From positions 1 to 12,950 of the forward strand of contig CAYJIK010000059.1 of the NCBI GenBank assembly GCA_964370205.1: a stretch of DNA of 12,950 nucleotides, read 5' to 3'. Below, piece after piece: positions 1-6,314 of this stretch. Numbering within the stretch: the stretch's first letter is position 1; each line of letters begins with the position of its first letter. Origin of the DNA: DAMCAP01 sp964370205 (GTDB taxonomy: Bacteria; Bacillota; Clostridia; Oscillospirales; Ruminococcaceae). The translations under genes and the position numbers were made by a program. The notes beneath the pieces were generated by a model. The model was not told where the DNA came from. It was given only the letters and a program-made list of their open reading frames with translations, and searched no databases.

Positions 1-14
1 CGCTCGGTTCTGTA

Positions 15-164
15 GGTTGTGGAAACAAGAACGTAGGGGGCGAAGCCCCATTTGGCGTACGCCAAATAACAAAAGCAGGCTCGGGCGGCGGCCCGAGCCT
101 GCTTTTGTTGCCTGTGCAGCGGCACAGGCGGGGCTTCGCCCCCTACGTTCTTGTTTACGCAACC
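15..164. repeat. Cloverleaf-like palindromic element, copy 1 (outer stem plus three hairpins)
   Basis: An imperfect inverted repeat whose arms enclose three smaller palindromes with almost no unpaired base. The outer stem is 23-49 with 130-156, a perfect 27-bp match. It extends outward through GGTTG (15-19) and CAACC (160-164) after a short mismatch. Inside, hairpin A is the 18-bp palindrome 50-67, hairpin B pairs 68-86 with 91-109 (19 bp, loop GGCG), and hairpin C pairs 110-117 with 122-129 (8 bp, loop AGCG). Single-stranded nucleic acid here could fold into a four-way junction. Hairpin B followed by TTTTGTTG could also act as a terminator. A relative lies at 1457-1604. No coding sequence fits. 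It is probably a dispersed, possibly non-autonomous repeat; the family is not recognised. Confidence 0.85.
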
Positions 165-299
165 GATACCACTGTTGCTAACGTCCATGATAGCACCGCT
201 ATACACGCCTCATGCAATATCAAAACACCACCCGGAACAATAGACACCCCAAACGATACCAAACACATGAACAATAGCGAAACTTGCGATAAAAAAATG

Positions 300-328
300 T
301 AGACAAATATGGTAAAATGTGGTATAAA
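300..328 (+). promoter_or_regulatory. Sigma-A type promoter for the noc-like gene
   Basis: TAGACA at 300-305 and TATAAA at 323-328 are separated by 17 nt, and TG one base before the -10 makes it an extended -10 promoter. Transcription would start near 335, giving a leader of about 100 nt before the TTG start at 434. The stretch 165-299 upstream shows no supported gene. Confidence 0.6.
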
Positions 329-361
329 GATATTGTACTGATGTAACACCGATGAAGCAGA

Positions 362-401
362 GCTGTTTTGTGGCATTGTTTACAGATAGCCCCAAAACAG
401 C
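362..401 (+). promoter_or_regulatory. Stem-loop in the 5' leader of the noc-like gene
   Basis: GCTGTTTTG (362-370) pairs perfectly with CAAAACAGC (393-401). After one mismatch the stem continues with GGC/GCC (372-374 with 389-391), leaving a loop of about 14 nt. It ends about 20 nt before the ribosome binding site. No U-run follows, so it is not an intrinsic terminator. It could affect mRNA stability or translation; function not established. Confidence 0.45.
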
Positions 402-433
402 GGCTGTGTCGTAACTGCAAAGGGGGAAGGTAA

Positions 434-1270
434 TTGTTTTTAAAGAGGAAGTACGCCACCGCCGCTAAGGTGATAATGATACCTATCTCGGAGGTGCTAC
501 CAAACCCCACACAACCGAGGAAGATAATGTCCGCCGACAGCGTACAAGAACTAGCACGCTCCATAGAGCAAAATGGCCTCATATCACCGATAGTGGTGCG
601 CAAGGTGGGTGGAGATTTTATACTGGTTGCAGGCCAACGCAGACTGGCGGCGTTTACATTGTTAGGACGTGAGAGCATACCATCCATTGTAGCGGATATT
701 GGAGACACCGAAGCGTCGGTACAAGCACTGGTGGAGAACATCCAACGTCAGTCGCTCAACTTTTTCGAGGAGGCTGTAGCGATCAAGGGTATAATGTCAC
801 AAGGTTCTATGACCCAGCTACAAGTTGCGGAAAGGCTAGGGCTGTCCCAACCCACCGTCGCTAACAAACTCCGCCTGCTCCGTTTTACCGAGGAAAGTGT
901 CGCACTAATGATAGGTTACGGCTTAACCGAGCGCCACGCAAGGGCACTTCTGCCGCTTTGTTCCGACAGTCGCATAAATAATGTAATAACGTCGGTGAAC
1001 GACCGTAAGCTGTCAGTGGTACAGACAGAAACGTTGGTTGCCGCCCTAACAGCAGAGCAGGCGAACAACAAACGCAAAGCAAAATCGCCAATAATACGTA
1101 GCCTGCGAATATTCACAAACACCATAAACAATGCCATTTCAGTAATGACAAATTCAGGCATAGACGCCACCACAGAGAAGGACGAAGACGGCGACTGGAT
1201 TACATACACGATAAAGATAAACAAGAACAGTGACGTAAAAAACAACGCAAAGATAATCCCACCTCACTAA
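434..1270 (+). CDS. noc: ParB-family nucleoid occlusion protein, Noc-like
   Basis: A 278-residue ParB/Spo0J-family protein. Noc proteins bind DNA at many chromosomal sites and keep the division septum off the nucleoid. Visible parts: an N-terminal ParB/Srx-type nucleotide-binding domain (about 15-110) with QPR near residue 27, the GxRR motif as GQRR (67-70) and ENIQR (101-105); a helix-turn-helix region (about 126-150, LGLSQPTVANKLRLLR); then TERHARALLPL (165-175); and a C-terminal dimerisation segment. The C-terminal region (RSLRIFTNTI to TYTIKI) resembles Noc of Bacillus more than the chromosomal ParB. The start chosen is TTG at 434 behind GGGGGAAGG (422-430); an in-frame ATG at 476 is the alternative. 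No parA partner lies beside it, and no classical parS or Noc-box palindrome was seen in the window. The N terminus is not an obvious copy of the Bacillus membrane-binding helix. ParB family is certain; the Noc subfamily is likely. Confidence 0.85.
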   Translation: MFLKRKYATAAKVIMIPISEVLPNPTQPRKIMSADSVQELARSIEQNGLISPIVVRKVGGDFILVAGQRRLAAFTLLGRESIPSIVADIGDTEASVQALVENIQRQSLNFFEEAVAIKGIMSQGSMTQLQVAERLGLSQPTVANKLRLLRFTEESVALMIGYGLTERHARALLPLCSDSRINNVITSVNDRKLSVVQTETLVAALTAEQANNKRKAKSPIIRSLRIFTNTINNAISVMTNSGIDATTEKDEDGDWITYTIKINKNSDVKNNAKIIPPH

Positions 1271-1390
1271 AGTAGCGACAGTTACAGTCCCACCCACACA
1301 AACAACCCACACGGGACAAGCCGCCTTTTTATCGTTTTCAAGGTGGTCATCAAACTGTTACTATATACGTAAACCCCTCTGATTGGCCGT

Positions 1391-1421
1391 ACCCCCGCTT
1401 AGGCGGGGGTTTTCGGTTTTG
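1391..1421 (+). terminator. Intrinsic terminator after the noc-like gene
   Basis: CCCCCGC (1392-1398) pairs with GCGGGGG (1403-1409) across the loop TTAG; A1391/T1410 adds a pair. It is followed by TTTTCGGTTTT. It sits 120 nt after the noc stop. The stretch 1271-1390 holds no gene, only a weak hairpin (1321-1327 with 1340-1346). Confidence 0.8.
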
Positions 1422-1456
1422 ACTGACGTAGAATGTGACTTGGAGTTCCAAATCGG

Positions 1457-1604
1457 GGTAGCAAAAACAAGACCGTAGGGGCGAAACCGTGTCGGTGCTC
1501 GGCACCGACTAAGAAAGCACAGTAGGCCGCCCCATAAGGGCTGACTGTGCTTTCTTTCCGCCCGCAGGGCAGACGGCTTTTGCCCGGTTCTTGTTTCCGC
1601 TACC
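1457..1604. repeat. Cloverleaf-like palindromic element, copy 2
   Basis: Same plan and nearly the same length as the element at 15-164. The outer stem pairs 1457-1475 with 1585-1604, with one bulge and two mismatches. The left arm keeps the core seen in copy 1 (AAACAAGAcCGTAGGGGCGAA; lower case marks the difference). Inside are hairpin A (1491-1498 with 1502-1509, loop TCG), hairpin B (1511-1523 with 1544-1556, 13 bp, with a nested GCCC/GGGC at 1529-1532 and 1538-1541) and hairpin C (1560-1563 with 1567-1570). The hairpin sequences differ from copy 1 but the order short-long-short is kept. The inner part of the outer stem (GTAGGGGC, 1475-1482) has lost its complement on the right side, so this copy looks partly decayed. 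Confidence 0.75.
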
Positions 1605-1686
1605 TGCTGTCAGTGGAGCAACAAAAAATACACAGTTACCCCCGGAAGCCTAATAACACCTCAACCACGCTCGTTACCATCTCACA

Positions 1687-1715
1687 TTGACAATTTCCTC
1701 AATATATTATACAAT
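1687..1715 (+). promoter_or_regulatory. Strong sigma-A promoter of the lipoprotein gene
   Basis: A perfect -35 box TTGACA (1687-1692), a 17-nt spacer and the -10 box TACAAT (1710-1715, within TATACAAT). Transcription would begin near 1722, about 50 nt before the ATG at 1774. The TTG inside the -35 box is also the first start codon of the long open frame, which shows that the longer frame start is not the real one. Confidence 0.85.
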
Positions 1716-1773
1716 TAGCACAACGAATGTTAATTGTAATTTCAGCAAAAACACTGTCAGGAGGTACACCACC

Positions 1774-4059
1774 ATGAAAAAAACACTAACACTACTACTC
1801 ACCTTAACACTCGTACTCCTCCTAACCGCCTGCACTCCCACTCCGCAATCGCCACTCCCTCCATCATCAACCACCCCACCACCCGTCTCAACACCAACCC
1901 CATCACCTACACCATCATTAACCCCAATAGCTACCCCAACCCCGACCCCGACCCCGACACCCATCCCACTTCCCACCCCAACAAACTACCTACTACAAGC
2001 AAACAGCTCTAAGGCAATACGTCACACCACTTCCTACAACGACACCGACGAGTACGAAGCGCTCTACCGGCAATACATCCTGCCGCTTACTTACGCAAAG
2101 GCTCTTGACCTGTCGTGGGAGAAGCCAAGCGACATCGCCCCCGATTACTGGGTTCAGCTTTACATCTACACACCGCTTCAAACGGCACTTGAACAGTCGG
2201 TAGCGGCTTACCCGAACGCACCCGAGTATACCGAGCCATACCTACCGACAATACCTATAGATGTGCTTGAAAGTTTCTACCGCTACGAGCCGAACACCGT
2301 CACCGTACCTGCAAGTGAGGTTGAAGCGTATGTGCAAAGCTATGCGGATGTAACAAGTGAGTTTCTGCGTAGATCAAAGTACTACGACAGCACTTTGAAA
2401 GCATACGTCTTTGACTACGAGCAAGCGCTCAGTTACTACTCAAACCCACCTGTGGCGATAGTGAATGTCAACGAGCTTGAGGGGGATGTCCACGTGTTTG
2501 AGATGGAGTCACGCTACCAAAAAGCACAGGAGGACAGCTACACTCTGACAGTGGAGATAACCTCGGAGGACGACTTCCGTTACATCTCTAACAGCGCAGA
2601 CGTCCACCCCCACACTGAAAACGACCCGCCTAAGCCGATTTTTGATGGGTTTAGTCAGCTTGAGAAGTTTTGGATAAACAAAACCGAAACGTTCAACCTG
2701 GTGAGACTTGACCTAAGCGAGCCTATAGATGGGCGAGATACGCTGTTTTTCTTCCTATATTTAATACAGGATAAAGATTTTTATGACCGCTTTCGGTGGA
2801 TATTGGAGGACTACACCTATGGTTTTCCGCTTGCTGATGTGGAGCAGATTATTTTGGAACGCTTAAACCTCGATAGTTTTGACATTGAAACCGCTCTTGA
2901 AGACTGGAACAGGGGTGGAAGTCCGTGGGGCAGCTTTACATATGACAGCGAGAACGAAATACTGTACAGGGACTATATCGGCGGATACGGAGGAGCGAGG
3001 TCTACAGAGGTTATAGAGTATGTCAAAAATGGAGATGAAGTTTCTATCACTCTCGGTATGTATAACTTTGCCGAGGGCGGCGAGATACGTAGCCTTATAC
3101 CACAGTCCACCTTTAAAGTTGACTATATAATCACCGATGATAGTTGGAAGGTGGTTAGGAGTGTGAATGAGGAGTATACAGTAAAGCATAATGAGAAATT
3201 CACGAAGGCGTATGCAGTCGGAAATGACTCTATTGGTATCGATAGTGCCGTATACGGACTGACCGAGCAAAACAACCTGTATATCTGCGAGATGATTGAC
3301 GGCGAGCAGAGTGTGACGCTTTATATGTCTGACGTCGAGGACATAGAGCTGACCGAGTTCGGCAAGGTAGTACCGCTGAAAGATGGTACAGCGGAACTTA
3401 CGTCATACTACGACTTGCCAAATTTCAAGACCACTACCATCAAGTATGAAAACGCAAAAAGCATAGATTTTGACGCATACATCACAAACGACGACACAGT
3501 GCGATATTACCACGATGGCGAATTTCACAGTCTTGATATAAAAGCGCAAAAGCTTATTTCCACAGGGTCAAGTGGGCTGATAATACTGGATAATGTCGGC
3601 ACTTTATGGGCGTACAGCTATAAGACAGGGACGTATAGAGAAGTGGGAACTGATGTAGTGGACTTTGATTTCTTTAGAGGGGCTGTCACACACTACGGTG
3701 AGATATGGTACGTCACCTCGGATGGAAAACTTGGTTTGGATCACTACTATCAAGAAGATGACTACCCTTTTAGAAGTCCTAATATCACCTACCCGATAAA
3801 GAAAATCTATGCGGATCTTGACATGTACCTAGCCCAGTTAGAGGACGGTACCTATATGTTCGGACTGTATGAAAACGGCGATTACACCGAAACACATATT
3901 CCTATACAGGGTATTCACGCTGACATAGTGGCTGAAGTTCATACGCTAAAATACTACTATGTCATCACCGATACCGAGGGGGTTGTTCATTTTTTCTATG
4001 TAGATAATTATGCAGGGGATAATGTGCCTTTGTATGAGGTGTTTGAGGTGGGAAGCTAG
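1774..4059 (+). CDS. Secreted lipoprotein of unknown family with Pro/Thr-rich tether
   Basis: A 761-residue predicted lipoprotein, family not recognised. A type II signal peptide starts MKKTLTLLL and ends with lipobox LTAC, with Cys20 as the lipid-modified residue. Residues 21-70 are almost only Pro, Thr and Ser, a flexible tether through the cell wall. A large acidic, Tyr-rich extracytoplasmic part follows. From about residue 470 onward there are repeated short beta-strand-like stretches (for example NVGTLWAYSY, YGEIWYVTSDGKLG, LEDGTYMFGLYENG) that could form a degenerate beta-propeller or RCC1-like fold; this is inference. The start is the ATG at 1774, 9 nt after AGGAGG (1759-1764) and downstream of the promoter. 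The gene stands alone. A surface binding or sensing role is possible but unproven. No clear terminator was found after the stop. Confidence 0.85.
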   Translation: MKKTLTLLLTLTLVLLLTACTPTPQSPLPPSSTTPPPVSTPTPSPTPSLTPIATPTPTPTPTPIPLPTPTNYLLQANSSKAIRHTTSYNDTDEYEALYRQYILPLTYAKALDLSWEKPSDIAPDYWVQLYIYTPLQTALEQSVAAYPNAPEYTEPYLPTIPIDVLESFYRYEPNTVTVPASEVEAYVQSYADVTSEFLRRSKYYDSTLKAYVFDYEQALSYYSNPPVAIVNVNELEGDVHVFEMESRYQKAQEDSYTLTVEITSEDDFRYISNSADVHPHTENDPPKPIFDGFSQLEKFWINKTETFNLVRLDLSEPIDGRDTLFFFLYLIQDKDFYDRFRWILEDYTYGFPLADVEQIILERLNLDSFDIETALEDWNRGGSPWGSFTYDSENEILYRDYIGGYGGARSTEVIEYVKNGDEVSITLGMYNFAEGGEIRSLIPQSTFKVDYIITDDSWKVVRSVNEEYTVKHNEKFTKAYAVGNDSIGIDSAVYGLTEQNNLYICEMIDGEQSVTLYMSDVEDIELTEFGKVVPLKDGTAELTSYYDLPNFKTTTIKYENAKSIDFDAYITNDDTVRYYHDGEFHSLDIKAQKLISTGSSGLIILDNVGTLWAYSYKTGTYREVGTDVVDFDFFRGAVTHYGEIWYVTSDGKLGLDHYYQEDDYPFRSPNITYPIKKIYADLDMYLAQLEDGTYMFGLYENGDYTETHIPIQGIHADIVAEVHTLKYYYVITDTEGVVHFFYVDNYAGDNVPLYEVFEVGS
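1934..1957 (+). repeat. Short tandem hexamer CCCCRA x4
   Basis: Four tandem copies of CCCCRA (one CCCCAA, then three CCCCGA) encode part of the TP repeat of the lipoprotein tether. The unit is a multiple of three, so copy-number change would alter tether length without shifting the frame. The coding strand around it (about 1845-1985) is nearly free of G. Confidence 0.75.
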
Positions 4060-4194
4060 TGACTTTAGGAGCACTGTTTGCAACGATTACACCTGTTCGC
4101 AAAAGAGATCACTACAAGGCTACGCTACCTGTTTTGTGAGTTGTACCAAACGAATTTGTAGCAACTTCTAAATAATAAAAGCATATGCAATTGT

Positions 4195-4224
4195 GTGGCA
4201 AATTTGAACTGTTTGTGATATACT
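4195..4224 (+). promoter_or_regulatory. Extended -10 promoter for the exporter/polyamine operon
   Basis: TGaTATACT (4216-4224) is an extended -10 box. A weak -35 match, GTGGCA, lies at 4195-4200 with an 18-nt spacer. Transcription would start near 4231, giving a leader of about 230 nt before the exporter ATG at 4461. The stretch 4060-4194 holds no supported gene; a weak stem (4140-4146 with 4158-4165) lacks a T-tract. Confidence 0.5.
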
Positions 4225-4337
4225 TGTTAAGTCGCCAAGTTTTAACGGTTATTCGATTGCTATTTATACATCTTTACAAGGAGGGTTGTTACTGTAGCTG
4301 GGCGACATACCTGTTTGCAGAAAAAGGAGGTTGAATA

Positions 4338-4440
4338 GTTTGAAAACAAGGTTTTCAAACAGCAGTTTTGTGCTCTTCGGCACAGCCTCAGTTTATGTGA
4401 AATTGAAAACTACATGTGGCAAAAACCGCACAAAACTTGC
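4338..4440 (+). promoter_or_regulatory. Leader RNA with mutually exclusive stem-loops (candidate attenuator)
   Basis: Three pairings can be read directly. (i) GTTTGAAAAC (4338-4347) with GTTTTCAAAC (4351-4360), a perfect 10-bp stem with a 3-nt loop. (ii) AGTTTTGTGC (4364-4373) with GCACAAAACT (4428-4437), 10 bp, extendable by two pairs past a bulged T and ending right before the exporter Shine-Dalgarno. (iii) GTTTTCAA (4351-4358) with TTGAAAAC (4403-4410), which uses the same segment as (i) and crosses (ii). A small local stem 4369-4373 with 4380-4384 also competes with (ii). This is the layout of a translation-sensitive RNA switch. No U-tract follows, so control of translation is more likely than transcription termination. 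Confidence 0.5.
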
Positions 4441-4492
4441 AGAAAGGAATGGTCATATTTATGCAAAACAGCGAACTGAAATCCGGAATTGA
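4340..4492 (+). CDS. Possible 50-residue leader peptide overlapping the exporter start
   Basis: A small open frame starts with TTG at 4340, 9 nt after the very strong ribosome binding site AAAAAGGAGG (4321-4330), and ends with TGA at 4490-4492. It overlaps the first 32 nt of the exporter gene in another frame. The predicted peptide begins MKTRFSNSSF and is basic, with no recognised domain. Its start codon lies inside the first leader hairpin, and a ribosome crossing it would open the stem just before the exporter ribosome binding site. The BmrC/BmrD exporter operon of B. subtilis is known to be controlled through translation of the small bmrB leader gene; the parallel here is inference. An upstream in-frame TTG at 4331 is too close to the Shine-Dalgarno to be the start. 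Confidence 0.45.
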   Translation: MKTRFSNSSFVLFGTASVYVKLKTTCGKNRTKLAERNGHIYAKQRTEIRN

Positions 4493-6314
4493 TATTATCG
4501 GACGGTTTATCAAAGGTTCTCGGTTTTTCTTCTTTTCCGCAGTAATACTATCAATGCTTAATACCGTAATAAATTCACTTACCCCGCAAATTATTCGTTT
4601 TACAGTAGACCATGTTATAGATTCACTACCTTACGAGGAGAATGTGCCTGATTTTATCGTCAGCATTATTGACTCGCTTGGTGGGAGGGATTTTTTTGTA
4701 GCTAACCTTGCTGTCATGGGGGCTTTGATTGTTGTGGCCTCTATACTTGCAGGTGTATGTAATTACCTGTTTCGTGTATGTGCTACTTCAGGGTCGGAAG
4801 GCTTTATTAAACGTCTTCGTGACTATTTGTTTGAGCATATACAAAAATTGCCCCTCTCATGGCATGTAGGTCACCAGACGGGTGAGATTATCCAAAGGGC
4901 GACGTCGGACGTGAACGTAGTGCGTCAGTTTATTTCGGTGCAGATGATCGACTCGTTTCGTACCGTGTTTTTAATACTGTACGCTATTTCGATTATGTTC
5001 ACCATGAATGTCAAATTGGCGTTTATTTCACTGGCGTTTGTGCCTGTTGTTATACTCTACTCAAGCGTATTCTATTCAAGGCTTTCAAAGCGCTACCGTG
5101 AAGCGGATGAACTCGAGGGTGAATTGACCGCCACTGTCCAGGAAAACCTGAGCGGTGTGCGTGTTGTGCGTGCGTTCGGGCGTGAAGCGTTTGAAATGGA
5201 CAGATTTGATAAGAAAAACAACATCTACTCACAGGCTTGGATTAAGCTGTCCTACCTTATGGGCGTGTACTGGGGCGTGGGTGACTTTTTAACGGGTCTT
5301 GGGCTTCAGACGCTGGTTATAACAGTGTTTGGTTCTATTGAGGCAGTGTCGGGCAATATCTCACTCGGTGAATACATTGCTTTCTTGTCCTACAACTCCA
5401 TGCTGGTCTGGCCTATGAGAAGTTTGGGTAGAATGCTGTCTGAGATGAGTAAGGCGGGCGTGTCGTTTAGCCGTATCGGTTACATCATAAATGCTGAACG
5501 AGAGAGCGACAAACCCACTGCGAAACCGGTAGCTGTCAAAGGCGATATCGTCTTTGAAAACGTATCGTTCGGCTATGAAAACCAGACCTCAGGCGTTATC
5601 CGAGATGCAAGCTTTACAATAAAAGCAGGTTCAACCTTTGCGATACTCGGTGGCACAGGCAGTGGTAAGTCCACGCTTATGCACCTATTAAACCGCCTCT
5701 ACGAGCTGCCTGAGAAAAATGGCAAAATCTCGATAGGTGGCACCGATATCCGTGATATTGAGCTTTCACACCTAAGAAAGAACATAGGAATGGTGCTACA
5801 AGAGCCGTACCTCTATTCACGCACCATCAAAGAGAACATACAGGCGTTCCGTGACGATATTGTACTGGACGAAGTGCGAAATGTTGCGAGGATAGCTTGT
5901 GTGGATGACTCTATCGTTGGCTTTGCTGACGGGTATGACACAATTGTCGGTGAGCGTGGCGTTACGCTTTCAGGCGGTCAGAAACAGCGTGTCGCCATAT
6001 CTCGTATGCTTATGCAGAATACGCCGATAATGGTGTTTGACGACTCACTGTCCGCTGTGGACTCGGAAACTGATTATAAAATACGTCAAGCACTGCGTGA
6101 AAACACATCGGACGCCACCGTTATCATCATCTCCCACCGCATAACAACGCTTATGCAGGCGGACATGATAATGGTACTGAATGACGGCAAGGTAGAGCAG
6201 ATAGGCCACCACAACGAGCTTATAAACAGTGATGGCATATACCGTGATATTTACGACATTCAGCTGTCCGGCGAGGACAGAGCACTCACAGAAGGGGGTG
6301 GCGATAATGAATGA
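4461..6314 (+). CDS. Heterodimeric ABC exporter subunit with degenerate Walker B (BmrC/LmrC type)
   Basis: A 617-residue half-transporter: an N-terminal six-helix membrane domain (about 1-330) and a C-terminal ATPase domain. ATPase motifs are Walker A GGTGSGKST (397-405), Q-loop VLQEPYLYS, signature LSGGQ (503-507), Walker B MVFDD (D527, D528) and the switch histidine in ISHRI. At the catalytic position Asp528 replaces the usual Glu. In heterodimeric exporters such as BmrCD, LmrCD and TM287/288 this marks the subunit that carries the non-hydrolysing site. Its intact LSGGQ would complete the active site on the partner. The start chosen is ATG 4461 behind AGAAAGGAATG, the same motif seen before potD. 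In-frame GTG 4416 and ATG 4449 are possible but have poorer sites. It overlaps the next gene by 8 nt. Substrates (drugs, peptides or lipids) cannot be read from sequence. Confidence 0.9.
   Translation: MQNSELKSGIDIIGRFIKGSRFFFFSAVILSMLNTVINSLTPQIIRFTVDHVIDSLPYEENVPDFIVSIIDSLGGRDFFVANLAVMGALIVVASILAGVCNYLFRVCATSGSEGFIKRLRDYLFEHIQKLPLSWHVGHQTGEIIQRATSDVNVVRQFISVQMIDSFRTVFLILYAISIMFTMNVKLAFISLAFVPVVILYSSVFYSRLSKRYREADELEGELTATVQENLSGVRVVRAFGREAFEMDRFDKKNNIYSQAWIKLSYLMGVYWGVGDFLTGLGLQTLVITVFGSIEAVSGNISLGEYIAFLSYNSMLVWPMRSLGRMLSEMSKAGVSFSRIGYIINAERESDKPTAKPVAVKGDIVFENVSFGYENQTSGVIRDASFTIKAGSTFAILGGTGSGKSTLMHLLNRLYELPEKNGKISIGGTDIRDIELSHLRKNIGMVLQEPYLYSRTIKENIQAFRDDIVLDEVRNVARIACVDDSIVGFADGYDTIVGERGVTLSGGQKQRVAISRMLMQNTPIMVFDDSLSAVDSETDYKIRQALRENTSDATVIIISHRITTLMQADMIMVLNDGKVEQIGHHNELINSDGIYRDIYDIQLSGEDRALTEGGGDNE

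Noticed and set aside
15..164. tRNA or classical CRISPR/REP interpretation of the cloverleaf
   Set aside because: Stem lengths do not fit a tRNA, there is no anticodon or T-loop motif, and only two distant diverged copies exist in the window.
105..302. Short frame on the plus strand starting inside the first cloverleaf
   Set aside because: It begins in the repeat arm, lacks a ribosome binding site and shows no domain-like composition.
1707..1976. Gly/Val-rich frame on the minus strand opposite the lipoprotein tether
   Set aside because: It is the antisense of the Pro/Thr repeat; the composition is fully explained by the real gene.
4140..4165. Stem GTTGTAC/GTAGCAAC as terminator of the lipoprotein gene
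   Set aside because: The stem is short with a bulge, has an 11-nt loop and no T-run afterwards.
4286..4297. TTG TTA CTG TAG directly after the Shine-Dalgarno-like AAGGAGGG (about 4278-4285) as a minimal leader peptide
   Set aside because: The start touches the ribosome binding site with no spacing, and no longer frame with a start codon uses that site.
4185..4334. A 49-codon frame starting ATG 4185 before the exporter leader
   Set aside because: No ribosome binding site precedes it, and it overlaps the extended -10 promoter at 4216-4224, so the start would be upstream of the transcript.
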